From Cenarchaeum symbiosum A (GTDB lineage: Archaea > Thermoproteota > Nitrososphaeria > Nitrososphaerales > Nitrosopumilaceae), in contig DP000238.1 in NCBI GenBank assembly GCA_000200715.1, positions 1,970,849 to 2,034,848 on the forward strand: a stretch of 64,000 nt of DNA, written 5' to 3'. Shown here piece by piece: positions 33,349 to 42,271 of the stretch. A model generated the notes under the pieces. The model saw only the letters and a program-made list of their open reading frames with translations, did not search any database and was not told the DNA's origin. The position numbers and the translations under genes are program-made. Numbering within the stretch: the stretch's first letter is position 1; each line of letters opens with the position of its first letter.

Positions 33349-34136
33349 CAAAAAGGATAATCCCCTGTTTAGACGTGGCCGGAGGAAGGGTGGTCAAGGG
33401 TCTGCACTTTGAATCCCTGCGGGACGCGGGTGATCCCGTCGAGCTTGCAAAAAAGTACAGCGACGAAGGGGCAGACGAGCTCGTATTTCTGGATATTACA
33501 GCGTCAGATGAGGGGCGGGGCACCCTGAGGGAATTGGTCCGGGATGTGGCCAGCGTAATAGACATACCGTTTACCGTCGGAGGGGGCATAGGCTCTATCT
33601 CTGACGCCCGGGAGATACTGCGCAACGGGGCGGACAAGGTGGCGATAAACACTGCCGCGGTAAAGGATCCCTCCATACTGACCGGCCTGATGGAGATATT
33701 TGGAAAACAGTGCGTGGTAGTGGCCATAGACGGAAAGAGGGTCCCGGGGACAGACGGCCGGAACATCTTTGGCACAGATGCCAAGTACTGGTTTGAGGTG
33801 TTCATATACGGGGGAAAGAAGGGAACCGGAACAGATGCAATATGGTGGGCAGGCGAGGCCGCCCGTCTTGGCGCCGGCGAGGTGCTATTGACCAGCATAG
33901 ACTATGACGGCACGAAAAACGGCTATGACATAGAACTGACCGGTGCCGTGGCCGGCTCCGTGCCTGTCCCTGTCGTGGCATCGGGGGGCTGCGGGGGCCC
34001 TGAGCACATGGTCGATATGTTCAAAAATACTGACGCTGATGCGGCCCTTGCCGCTTCTATCTTCCACTATGATTCACACGGGATACGGTGGACCAAAGAG
34101 CACCTCCGGGGAACGGGCATCCCCGTACGATTATAA
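33342..34136 (+). CDS. hisF: Imidazole glycerol phosphate synthase, cyclase subunit
   Basis: Closes the imidazole ring from PRFAR and ammonia, releasing AICAR to purine synthesis. The 264-residue TIM barrel has IIPCLDVAGGRVVKG (Asp11 position), LVFLDITASDEGR, FTVGGGIGSISDA, VAINTAAVKDPS, VVVAIDGKRV (second catalytic Asp), GAGEVLLTSIDYDGTKNGYD and VVASGGCGGPEHMVD. A longer frame reaching into hisA is rejected; ATG 33342 overlaps the hisA stop. The 3' end contains a TATA-like box for hisI. Confidence 0.96.
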   Translation: MLTKRIIPCLDVAGGRVVKGLHFESLRDAGDPVELAKKYSDEGADELVFLDITASDEGRGTLRELVRDVASVIDIPFTVGGGIGSISDAREILRNGADKVAINTAAVKDPSILTGLMEIFGKQCVVVAIDGKRVPGTDGRNIFGTDAKYWFEVFIYGGKKGTGTDAIWWAGEAARLGAGEVLLTSIDYDGTKNGYDIELTGAVAGSVPVPVVASGGCGGPEHMVDMFKNTDADAALAASIFHYDSHGIRWTKEHLRGTGIPVRL

Positions 34137-34138
34137 GC
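34129..34138 (+). promoter_or_regulatory. Probable internal promoter for hisI at the hisF stop
   Basis: GATTATAAGC spans the hisF stop codon and is centred 26 nt before the hisI ATG (34160), the standard leaderless distance here. hisI is the only operon gene after hisG not overlapping its predecessor (23-nt gap), consistent with separate initiation. Confidence 0.5.
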
Positions 34139-34159
34139 GGCATACGGGATTGTTTGAAT

Positions 34160-34486
34160 ATGGAAAAGAAAATAGACGAGATAGACTTTGAAAAGGCAGG
34201 CGGCATAGTCCCTGTTATAGTCCAGGATAATAACACCCATGAAGTGCTGACCCTCGCTTATTCCAACAGGGAATCCCTCGAGCTGACCCGCAAGACTGGC
34301 CTCTCATGGTTCTGGAGCCGTTCTAGAAGCAAGCTCTGGCAGAAGGGCGAGGAATCAGGCAATACCCAGCAGGTGAAAAAAATCCTAGTCGACTGCGACC
34401 AGGATGCCCTGATATACCTAGTGGAGCCGTCGGGGCCCGCGTGCCATACCGGCGAGAGAAACTGCTTCCACCATTCTTTGCTCTAG
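34160..34486 (+). CDS. hisI: Phosphoribosyl-AMP cyclohydrolase
   Basis: Opens the adenine ring of PR-AMP with zinc. The 108-residue protein has VIVQDNNTHEVLTLAYSN, LTRKTGLSWFWSRSRSKLW, KGEESGNTQQVKKILVDCDQDA and the C-terminal zinc region GPACHTGERNCFHHSLL, all standard. There is no HisE (phosphoribosyl-ATP pyrophosphatase) domain fused at the end and no hisE elsewhere in the window, although hisE often accompanies hisI. It ends 4 nt into a convergent gene. Confidence 0.94.
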   Translation: MEKKIDEIDFEKAGGIVPVIVQDNNTHEVLTLAYSNRESLELTRKTGLSWFWSRSRSKLWQKGEESGNTQQVKKILVDCDQDALIYLVEPSGPACHTGERNCFHHSLL

Positions 34487-34947
34487 CAGACTGTCCCTAT
34501 GGTTCCTTCTCCCCCGGGTATGTACTCGTCGGTCATCACGAATTCCAGCGGCGGATACTCGTTGTTTGCAAATACTACCCTCCAGGTGCCCACCAGCTGC
34601 TCTGGCGTGCATATCTTTAGCGCGGCAGACGTATCGGGGAAGAAATACTGGTTGAACTCTGACTTTTTGGACCCGTCATACTGGAACGACCTGTACAGTA
34701 TGCCCTCGGGGGAAAATATGCCCACTGCCCCCTGATCGTCGGCGCGCAAGCCCCTCATTATGTAAAAGACATTCTCGCCTAATCTATGCTCGTACTGGAG
34801 TATCCCTATGGGGCCTGACCAGATGGTCTGGTGCCTGCCTGGGGCCTGCTCCATCTCTGGTTCCGGCTCGGGCCCGTACGCAAAGACTATCACTCCTACG
34901 ATTATGACTATAGTAGGAATGGCGATCGCCGGCAGTGCCTTTTTCAA
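34483..34947 (-). CDS. Hypothetical secreted or membrane-anchored protein
   Basis: 154 residues: an N-terminal hydrophobic segment (about 5-24, LPAIAIPTIVIIVGVIVFAYG), an acidic proline linker (PEPEPEME), then a beta-rich outside domain with WSGPIGILQYEHRLGENVFYIM, GIFSPEGILYRSFQYDG and TWRVVFANNEYPPLEFVMTD. The TTG start at 34947 lies about 28 nt from CTTAATC (minus strand near 34975). No family recognised. It is convergent with hisI. Confidence 0.7.
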   Translation of the reverse strand: MKKALPAIAIPTIVIIVGVIVFAYGPEPEPEMEQAPGRHQTIWSGPIGILQYEHRLGENVFYIMRGLRADDQGAVGIFSPEGILYRSFQYDGSKKSEFNQYFFPDTSAALKICTPEQLVGTWRVVFANNEYPPLEFVMTDEYIPGGEGTIGTVC

Positions 34948-35097
34948 TTTCTATCTGTGAATATAGGGGCTTGATTAAGATTTTCCCGTTATTGAGTATT
35001 TTCAGATTTTTATAGGATATATAGTGATATTCTGTGTTATATAGTATGATATATGTGATTATCTTGTAAAATTATATATGGTGTGTAAATTATACAG

Positions 35098-35114
35098 GTT
35101 AAGTGTCACTTAAC
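35098..35114. promoter_or_regulatory. Perfect 17-bp palindrome before thrC
   Basis: GTTAAGTGTCACTTAAC: two 8-bp arms around one central base, placed directly upstream of the TATA-like TGTATATTA (35115-35123). A repressor bound here would touch the TFB/TBP site. The surrounding 34948-35136 is strongly AT-rich, with several TATATA-type runs and no gene. Confidence 0.6.
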
Positions 35115-35136
35115 TGTATATTAGGACATATTATCA

Positions 35137-36375
35137 ATGATTTCGAGGATGATCCCTAGATTGAACAGCATACATCTAGAATGCAGGGAATGCGGCAAGA
35201 TACACGAGCCCGACTTTAGGTATGTCTGTGAAGATTGCTTTGGGCCGCTTGATGTCAGATATGACGGGGTGTCTGTGAACAGGGATACGTTCTCTGGCAG
35301 GGCTCATACATACTGGAGATATTACGAGATGCTGCCCATACTGGATAAATCGCATATTGTCGATATAGGATCAGGGATGACGCCTTTGATGCGCGCAGAC
35401 CGTTTAGGTGATGAGCTGGGGTTGAAGAATTTGTATATCAAGAATGATTCTGTAAATCCAACGTTTTCATTCAAGGACAGGCCTGCCGGGGTGGCCGTAT
35501 CAAAGGCTACCGAGCTTGGGCTCAAGGCGGTAGGGTGCGCATCTACTGGTAATTTGGCGTCTGCAACTGCTGCTCATGCTGCCAAAGCTGGCCTTCCATG
35601 CCATGTCTTTGCGCCCGGGGATATAGAGGTGCCAAAGATAGCGCAGGCATTATCGTACGGGGCAAACTTTGTGGCAGTAGACGGCACATACGATGATTCC
35701 AACAGGATAGCCGCCCAGATAGGCGAGCAGAAAGGGATAGGAATAGTGAACATTAACCTGCGCTCGTATTACGTAGAGGGCTCCAAGACGCTGGCGTATG
35801 AAGTGGCGGAACAGCTGAACTGGGAGGTGCCAGATAGACTGGTTGTTCCTGTAGGCAGCGGCGCCATGCTAAATGCTATCTGCAAGGGCTTTGAGGAGCT
35901 CGACGAGCTGGGCCTCTTGGGAGATGTTTCTTCAATGAGGATGGTGGCTGCGCAGCCACTGGGATGTGCTCCTGTAGTGGATGCGTATAGAAAGAACCAG
36001 GATATAGTCCAGCCGGTCGAGAGGCCGGAGACCGTGGCCAAGAGTTTAGCCATAGGGGATCCCGGGGATGGCAGGTATGTACTCAAGAGGCTAAAGCAGT
36101 ACAAGGGGCATGCAGAAGATTCCAACGATCGCGAGATATTAAACGGGATAACACTGCTTGCCAGGACAGAGGGGATATTTACAGAACCTGCAGGGGGAGT
36201 AGCCGTGGCTGTATTGAAAAAGATGGTCGAGGATGGCAAGATAGACAGGGATGAGAAGGTTGTCTGTTATATCACGGGCAATGGCCTCAAGGCAACAGAG
36301 CCCCTCATGGAGGTGCTTCCAAAGCTCGATGTGATGAAGGCAGATGTGGAGGCCATATCGGCGGTGGTAAAATAA
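35137..36375 (+). CDS. thrC: Threonine synthase
   Basis: PLP enzyme converting O-phosphohomoserine to threonine. About 412 residues: an N-terminal zinc ribbon typical of archaeal forms (Cys16, Cys19, Cys31, Cys34 in LECRECGK and YVCEDCFG), the PLP-lysine motif NPTFSFKDRPAG (Lys113), CASTGNLASATAAHAAKAGL, and the phosphate-binding glycine loop VPVGSGAML. ATG 35137 is 18 nt and ATG 35149 (MIPRLNSIHLEC) about 30 nt from the TATA element, so the shorter form may be the real one. Its stop overlaps the ubiquitin-like/E1 gene. Regulation by a palindrome at 35098-35114 is likely. Confidence 0.93.
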   Translation: MISRMIPRLNSIHLECRECGKIHEPDFRYVCEDCFGPLDVRYDGVSVNRDTFSGRAHTYWRYYEMLPILDKSHIVDIGSGMTPLMRADRLGDELGLKNLYIKNDSVNPTFSFKDRPAGVAVSKATELGLKAVGCASTGNLASATAAHAAKAGLPCHVFAPGDIEVPKIAQALSYGANFVAVDGTYDDSNRIAAQIGEQKGIGIVNINLRSYYVEGSKTLAYEVAEQLNWEVPDRLVVPVGSGAMLNAICKGFEELDELGLLGDVSSMRMVAAQPLGCAPVVDAYRKNQDIVQPVERPETVAKSLAIGDPGDGRYVLKRLKQYKGHAEDSNDREILNGITLLARTEGIFTEPAGGVAVAVLKKMVEDGKIDRDEKVVCYITGNGLKATEPLMEVLPKLDVMKADVEAISAVVK

Positions 36376-37751
36376 TGGCGAATATCACGTTTACCGTTCC
36401 CCCTGTTCTGAACGGCGGCACGGAGAAGAAAATCCCAATGTCCGCGGGTACTCTCAAGGAGGCCTTTGATGCCGTGTGTAAAGACATGGGGGAGGACTTT
36501 GGGCGGCGAGTACTTGAAAAGGACGGCACTCCGCGCTCGCTGATCAACGTGTATGTAAACGGCAAGAATGCGCGGTTCTCGGGCTGGATGGATACTGCAT
36601 TCAAGGACGGCGATGACGTGTATCTCTTGCCTGCGGTGGCGGGGGGCTCCGAGATGTCCCGCAAGGAGATGGATAGGTATTCCAGGCAGATCATGCTAGA
36701 TAGCATAGGCTATGAAGGACAGCTCAAGCTGAAAAACGCCCGGGTCTGCGTGGTGGGAGTAGGAGGCATAGGGAACCCGATAGTCACCAGGCTGGCTGCC
36801 ATGGGTGTTGGAAAGCTCCGCATAGTGGACAGGGATGTCATAGAGCTGTCTAATCTGCACAGGCAGACCATGTATGAGGAGAGTGACGTGGGCAGGGTAA
36901 AGGTAGAGGCTGCAGCCGAGAAGCTGCGCAGGCTCAACTCCGACGTCAAGGTAGAGCCAATGGCTGTCTCGATAAGTGAGAACAGTGCACCTGATGTTGT
37001 GGAGGGGTGTGATGTAGTGGTGGATGCCTTGGATGGCGTGGCTGCAAGATATGCACTGAACAGGGCATGCCTTACCAAAAAGATACCGTTTGTAACGGGC
37101 GCGGCGGTTGGCACCTCCGGACAGGTCTTTACCATACTGCCAAGGGAGACTGCATGTTATAACTGCAGGTTTCCGGCTTTGGGGGAGGGCGACGTGCCCG
37201 CGTGTTCCATAGAAGGTGTACATCCGTCGATACTCTCCATAGTGGGGGGAATCGAGGTGGCCGAAACCGTGCGCGTGGTACTGGGAAAGAAGCCCGACCT
37301 AGCCGGTCGCCTACTGCACATAGACTTGGATCCGCTGAGTTTTTCATTCGTAGATATAGCTCGGGAGGAGCAGTGCCCAGTGTGCGGCCCGGGAGTTATG
37401 GTGATAGAAAACAGCGGCACAAGCGTAAAGGAAAGTACCTCTGTGGAAGCCAACAGAGAAATGGTGGTAGAGGAGCTCTGCGGCAGGGCTGGCGGAAAGC
37501 GGACCTTCTCTCTGACCCCGGGTAGGGTATTTGAGATTGATGTGGATGGCATAACCCGAGCCGCGTCGGCGCGGGGCTTTCGTGTAGAGGACCAGGGAGA
37601 ACTGGGCCTATCCGTGAGGACGGACGATCTCTCAGTGAGCTTCATGAAGAGCGGCTCGGCAATGGTGGTAGGCACCAAGGATGAGGACGAGGCGAGGAAT
37701 CTCTACAATAATTTAGTAGGTAAGGATCAGGTGATAAGATCCTCCCACTAG
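36375..37751 (+). CDS. Ubiquitin-like (MoaD/SAMP) domain fused to an E1/MoeB-like adenylyltransferase
   Basis: 458 residues in three parts. Residues 1-91 are a beta-grasp MoaD/ThiS-like domain ending in Gly90-Gly91 (YLLPAVAGG), normally the free, activated C-terminus. Residues 97-340 are an E1-like domain: RYSRQIMLDSIGYEGQLKLK, ATP loop VVGVGGIGNP, RIVDRDVIELSNLHRQTMY, zinc cysteines 261/264 (CYNC) and 334/337 (CPVC), and candidate catalytic Cys277 in PACSIEGV. Residues 380-458 are a small extra domain. It should activate sulfur carriers for molybdopterin, thiolation or protein modification. The fusion means the carrier tail is not free unless cleaved, or that the domain acts in cis. The start overlaps the thrC stop. 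Confidence 0.87.
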   Translation: MANITFTVPPVLNGGTEKKIPMSAGTLKEAFDAVCKDMGEDFGRRVLEKDGTPRSLINVYVNGKNARFSGWMDTAFKDGDDVYLLPAVAGGSEMSRKEMDRYSRQIMLDSIGYEGQLKLKNARVCVVGVGGIGNPIVTRLAAMGVGKLRIVDRDVIELSNLHRQTMYEESDVGRVKVEAAAEKLRRLNSDVKVEPMAVSISENSAPDVVEGCDVVVDALDGVAARYALNRACLTKKIPFVTGAAVGTSGQVFTILPRETACYNCRFPALGEGDVPACSIEGVHPSILSIVGGIEVAETVRVVLGKKPDLAGRLLHIDLDPLSFSFVDIAREEQCPVCGPGVMVIENSGTSVKESTSVEANREMVVEELCGRAGGKRTFSLTPGRVFEIDVDGITRAASARGFRVEDQGELGLSVRTDDLSVSFMKSGSAMVVGTKDEDEARNLYNNLVGKDQVIRSSH

Positions 37752-37844
37752 TTCTGTCTTAAGGTTAGACAGTTCTCAAACAGGAATGTTGCACAACTCG
37801 GCTAAGAGGTCGGTGTGCTATCACCACCCTCATGCATTATGTGC

Positions 37845-38024
37845 TCATGGCCACAAACCGGTTGTAGACCAGCCCGCCTTGCCCAAGTTCATCCCAGCCG
37901 GTCCCCTGTCCCAGTTCGGCTTATAGGCGTCGTTAATCGGGTCAACAATTCTATCGACGGGATTGTAGTTGTATATGACACATTTCATAATTTCTTCATA
38001 ATCTAGATTAAAAATGAATAGCAT
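37845..38024 (-). CDS. Small hypothetical protein downstream of the repeat-protein gene
   Basis: A 59-residue frame (MLFIFNLDYEEIMKCVIYNY, later PINDAYKPNWDRGPAGMNLG and ending STTGLWP) on the same strand and 10 nt after the stop of the 890-residue protein. Amino-acid composition is protein-like with abundant Tyr, Asn and Trp. It could be a small third gene of that operon or the C-terminal relic of a larger gene. No promoter of its own is seen. Function unknown. Confidence 0.4.
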   Translation of the reverse strand: MLFIFNLDYEEIMKCVIYNYNPVDRIVDPINDAYKPNWDRGPAGMNLGKAGWSTTGLWP

Positions 38025-38034
38025 GGATTGTAAG

Positions 38035-40707
38035 TCATCTATTCGTTAAATTACTCCTAGATAGTTTCAGTAGTTTTAGAGATGGAATAATTTTGCTCCA
38101 CACATTTCTATTAGTGTCCAAATCATAGATTAATTGAGTTATTATTCTCCGATCATTTTTTGATAAATGAGTGCCAAATTTGAAAATTTCTCTCAAACAT
38201 CTTCCTAAAATAATACGATTATTTGTATCTACCATTATTTTTACAGTATGTATCCATTTTTCGAAAATTATGGAATTGGATTCAGGTCCACTGAAGATCT
38301 TGGTTATACCTAGGAATAAAAATTTATACCACGCTAAATCTTTAATCGAATGTAATATATCAATGAATTGTCTTGATATGTCTTCATTGTCATCTGTATT
38401 GGATAACAGTTTATCCAACATTTTACGGAATGCATCTGGCATTATAATACATTGTAGCTCAAGTATCTCTGCACGCAAATCACTCGACATTTTATTGAGA
38501 AAAAATTCTGATAGTTTATCATTTTGATCTAAATTTTCATGAAAAAATGTCATTGACATTTTTCTGTGTAGATTTTTGAATATGAGATCGGAGTGTCCTT
38601 CCGTGATTTGAGTATCAAGTTCAAGTAGCTCATCTAAGCAATATTGCATAATCGGAAAATCTGAATCATTCCATGTTTCTATTTTATTCATCCATATGTT
38701 GGTTAATGTGGGATCTGGTATATCCAAAGGATAATAGATCATTCGTATGAAAGAATCAAGAAAGCCGGGTAAAGATAATTCTCTGAATGATTGCAAAAAT
38801 GATGTAATTCTTTTAGATAGATCTTTTCCAGATTCAATGTTTAATATTATATCATTTAGCTCGGATCTAAGCTGATTGTTCATTCCAATACGCTGCTGGG
38901 CAGGTATTTCTGCCCGTCTATCTTCTACAGTTCTAGCATCTAATTCTCGTATCATCTTAAGACATTCAAGAACTGTTTGTGCATTATTCACATTTGTCAT
39001 TTGTATCATTAGATTCATCCAATTTGTAATTATTGCGGGTTTATGTACGATTCCACTGTACGTATTCTGTATGAACGATTTCAAAAATTCTTTTGATGCT
39101 GTCTCACTGACCCAGTTAAAAAATGGAATAATATCATTCCACACATCTTTATTTTCCTCCAGACCGGATATTAGATAACTCAATTCCTTTTCTTGTTCAT
39201 CTGTCGCCGAAAAATAAAACTCATCAATATTTCTGAGTCTGGTATTGCTAGATAAGACATTTTTTATCTTTTTAAGACATTCAACTGTAAGTGACGTATC
39301 TTTGGCATCTATTAACGAGTTAATATCGCTCATCAATTTTTGACTATTTTCTGTTAGATAGAGTTTTATCGCAATTGTTTCAAATGTATACAAAAAATTT
39401 ATTTTTCTTATTGATTGTAGAAATGGAATAATTTCTTCCCAAGAATCATTTTTTTGAGTTAGATCATTAATTATAACAGATAATTTTTCTTGCATATTTG
39501 AATCCATCATGATATTTCCATCTCTTATTTTCATCAAACAATGTAACATAGTTTCTTTATCCTTATCGCGAATTATTGATTCAATATTACTAAACCATGT
39601 ATCAAACAATCCATGCTTATTTATAGAATCAAAATCGTAGAATACGCTTGAATATACTATAAGAAATGCCGATCGATAATTTTTTCTATATGCTTGGAAA
39701 AATGGAATTACTCGATGCCATATATCCTTATTATTTTTTAAATCGTGTAATAAGTCGGATAATTTACGACGATTATCAGCACTAATTACCACTTGTATAT
39801 CATGAACTTTCTCCAGACAATATTTCACAATATCGCGTTTTCTGCCATTAACCATAGAACTCATACCGGCAATCCAAAGTTCTGCAATACGATTGTCAGA
39901 TATTTCATAGATTGACGATTTCAAGAATTCGGATAACCATACTTGATTGTTAATGTTCTGCACACTGTTTAACAGAGTCTCTATTGCAATTGTGTGTTTG
40001 GTATCACTATTTGCCAGATGTAAATTATTCATCATGCTATTTATTCCCATTTTAAAAATAGTTAATTGATTTTTTTCTTTTGCATTATCTAATATCATAT
40101 TCCATAATTCTATAGGTCTGGGAGCAACAATGGTGTTCATTAGTGATATATCCTTATTTGGTGATCTTTCTAATAGCCTTGTTCTTTGATCGATGGTTGC
40201 AATTTCACTATTCACTACTACTGGATAATCTATAGATTGAACATCAATGTCAGGAAATGCGTAATCTCCAAGGATGCTCAAATAGTGCAATTGACATTCT
40301 GTATTATTTTCATCTATTGCCAAACTTGTCAATAGTGATATTTTACTATGTAGAAAAGCTCTTGTCCAGTACGTATCATCCCAGGTGAGACGATTTTTCA
40401 ATTGAGTGGAGTAATATTGCATACCATCTCGTACGTAGTGATTTTTCTTACTTAGAATAGATTGTTCCATCATAGAATACCAAACATCAAACATTACACT
40501 ATGGTAATTCGGACTTAATAATTCCAAAGGAGTTGGAATAGGATCTTTGAAATTAGAAAACTCCTTCATAAATACTGAAACACATAGATCACGATTATTC
40601 CGTACACAGGCCAGCATAACTTCTCTGATATAAAGTAAAAAATGATTTTCGGCGTGCTCTCTACGTCTAACATAATATTCGTCATTTACACTCAATTTCT
40701 TTATCAC
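38035..40707 (-). CDS. Large AT-rich alpha-helical repeat protein
   Basis: 890 residues, not assigned to a family. A motif of the form L-x2-LI-x-DL-x3-K-D-x-W-x2-IIPF-x-QS-x-R recurs at about residues 317, 410, 510, 618 and 857 (for example LHDLKNNKDIWHRVIPFFQA, ISGLEENKDVWNDIIPFF), with period about 93-108 (857 lies two periods after 618), each followed by helices ending in CLKKI/CLMKI. This is an alpha-solenoid built from at least five units. The coding DNA is strongly AT-rich compared with the core genome, suggesting transfer. The GTG start overlaps the upstream membrane gene by 4 nt (GTGA). The C-terminal end of that gene resembles part of the same repeat, so the two may once have been one chain. 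Confidence 0.75.
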   Translation of the reverse strand: MIKKLSVNDEYYVRRREHAENHFLLYIREVMLACVRNNRDLCVSVFMKEFSNFKDPIPTPLELLSPNYHSVMFDVWYSMMEQSILSKKNHYVRDGMQYYSTQLKNRLTWDDTYWTRAFLHSKISLLTSLAIDENNTECQLHYLSILGDYAFPDIDVQSIDYPVVVNSEIATIDQRTRLLERSPNKDISLMNTIVAPRPIELWNMILDNAKEKNQLTIFKMGINSMMNNLHLANSDTKHTIAIETLLNSVQNINNQVWLSEFLKSSIYEISDNRIAELWIAGMSSMVNGRKRDIVKYCLEKVHDIQVVISADNRRKLSDLLHDLKNNKDIWHRVIPFFQAYRKNYRSAFLIVYSSVFYDFDSINKHGLFDTWFSNIESIIRDKDKETMLHCLMKIRDGNIMMDSNMQEKLSVIINDLTQKNDSWEEIIPFLQSIRKINFLYTFETIAIKLYLTENSQKLMSDINSLIDAKDTSLTVECLKKIKNVLSSNTRLRNIDEFYFSATDEQEKELSYLISGLEENKDVWNDIIPFFNWVSETASKEFLKSFIQNTYSGIVHKPAIITNWMNLMIQMTNVNNAQTVLECLKMIRELDARTVEDRRAEIPAQQRIGMNNQLRSELNDIILNIESGKDLSKRITSFLQSFRELSLPGFLDSFIRMIYYPLDIPDPTLTNIWMNKIETWNDSDFPIMQYCLDELLELDTQITEGHSDLIFKNLHRKMSMTFFHENLDQNDKLSEFFLNKMSSDLRAEILELQCIIMPDAFRKMLDKLLSNTDDNEDISRQFIDILHSIKDLAWYKFLFLGITKIFSGPESNSIIFEKWIHTVKIMVDTNNRIILGRCLREIFKFGTHLSKNDRRIITQLIYDLDTNRNVWSKIIPSLKLLKLSRSNLTNR

Positions 40708-41399
40708 GCGATTATAGATACAAAGATGTCTTGTAATCCCTTAGTGAAAAGAGTAACGTTATACGTCTCAACTGCCTTCAACATTATTTGTTCCCATTCG
40801 TTAAATCTCTCACTACCTCTTGTTGAAAAATATTCTATGTCGGGTATTGTTTCTATTTTTATCCGTGTTTCTATTTTTTCTATTATTTCTTCCATTACTT
40901 CTAAAGGTTGTAGTCTGTAGATCATATGATATACGTAACCTACAAGGTATACAAGAGAAAATCCAGTTCCTAAAAATACAAATGGTATAAACTTTCCTGG
41001 TTCGGTTATTGATGTTATAATAATGGGAATAATACTAAATGCAATTAGACTTATGAAAATTATAACAAAACCATATACGACCCTATGGTTCATTTGTTTT
41101 ATGAGTGCGATTACTGTATATGACTGAGCACGAAACTGTATCCCCAGCAATGTTGCTCCTAATGTAACTGCTAGAGTGGTAACTAGTATTTCCGTATTTA
41201 TAACTAGAAGATTTATTGCGTGTTTTTCTTTCATGAATTCTATATGGGTGAAATATAGAAATATCATAATATCAAGAACGATGAAGAAAAACAGAAACCA
41301 GCTCCATATTGAACCTCCACGGAACATTCGTGGAGGTTTATTATCACTGTAACCTGATCGGATAATTTTGTCCTTTATATCCTCGTAATACTGCTTCAA
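40704..41399 (-). CDS. Four-helix membrane protein paired with the repeat protein
   Basis: 231 residues with hydrophobic segments near 31-51 (IWSWFLFFFIVLDIMIFLYF), 64-86 (LLVINTEILVTTLAVTLGATLLG), 107-130 (VVYGFVIIFISLIAFSIIPIII) and 138-160 (FIPFVFLGTGFSLVYLVGYVY), then a cytoplasmic helical tail (EVMEEIIEKIETRIKIE and NEWEQIMLKAVETYNVTLFT). The tail resembles the helical units of the following 890-residue protein. AT-rich throughout. Together they look like a membrane-anchored solenoid system; a defence role is conceivable given the island location but is unsupported by any catalytic motif. Confidence 0.7.
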   Translation of the reverse strand: MKQYYEDIKDKIIRSGYSDNKPPRMFRGGSIWSWFLFFFIVLDIMIFLYFTHIEFMKEKHAINLLVINTEILVTTLAVTLGATLLGIQFRAQSYTVIALIKQMNHRVVYGFVIIFISLIAFSIIPIIITSITEPGKFIPFVFLGTGFSLVYLVGYVYHMIYRLQPLEVMEEIIEKIETRIKIETIPDIEYFSTRGSERFNEWEQIMLKAVETYNVTLFTKGLQDIFVSIIA

Positions 41400-42271
41400 A
41401 CTTCTAAGTTGGTTTATATTTCATGTTTATTAGTGGTCGTATAAGTATCTATACTCTTTTGATAAAGTCTAAGTTTCTACTGCGATCTACGTATCTATCT
41501 CTTCATAATCATCATGTTTCGCTTCATCTGCGAAATATTCACGACATAGATGCTGGATATTTTCCATCTTAGTCCTTTTGTATCTGCTCTACTGCCCCCT
41601 TCTCCTACGATCAACCTAAATGTTCTATTAGCCACGTTATTAACTGGAGATGTGCTGGAATGGGCCTGGGGGTTAAACGGCTTAGCCTTGACGTTCTCTG
41701 ACTTGTAAATTTGATACACATCGTTTTGTAGACCTTTTGACCGTGTATCTTCGAGCTTGTGCTCTGGGCCATACTATGTCCCTGTGCGGCCTCAGATATG
41801 GTTTCTCTACCCCCAAGGAGCGCTGGCATGTCTAGTCACTGCGGAACAGCCAGATCTGGGCATTCTTGCCGCCATACCTATATCCGGCTTCTTCGTTCAC
41901 TGCCTTACCAGAGTCTTAAATCTCTGGATCTCTACCTTGTTCTCCAAGGCTATCCCTCTCGAGCTCTTGGACCATTACTTGGCAAACGACCCGATTCGCC
42001 CCTAGTTAACTATGGTCGTGCTTGTCCTGCAGTACTTTGAGCTAATTCCTATTCCCCGTCTAGAACTATTCACGCCTGACACACAGGCAAGCTACCCACA
42101 CAGTATGGCTCTGCAAGTGGGTTTAAACGGAGTTAACTAACTGGACCTTCTGTTGCTGGGCTAGTTTTGTGCCTAGAATGCCTTATGGCGTTAGATAGCT
42201 TGTCCTTATGAGAGTTTTGATACTAGAATCTTATATAAACGGAAAACCCTTATTAAGATAGTGGTGAGGGA
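41400..42271. other. Degenerate region with scattered coding-like fragments
   Basis: 872 bp without an intact gene. On the minus strand, short protein-like pieces in different frames (for example KAVNEEAGYRYGGKNAQIWL near 41840-41920, YKSENVKAKPFNPQAHSS near 41650-41710, ENIQHLCREYFADEAKHDDY near 41490-41560) are separated by stops, suggesting one or more decayed genes. Plus-strand frames here are not convincing. The promoter region of the next family A gene (CTTATATAAAC, 42230-42240) closes it. Confidence 0.4.

Noticed and set aside
41757-42005. Plus-strand 82-codon frame in the island gap
   Set aside because: No promoter at the expected distance, and protein-like fragments in this stretch are on the opposite strand.
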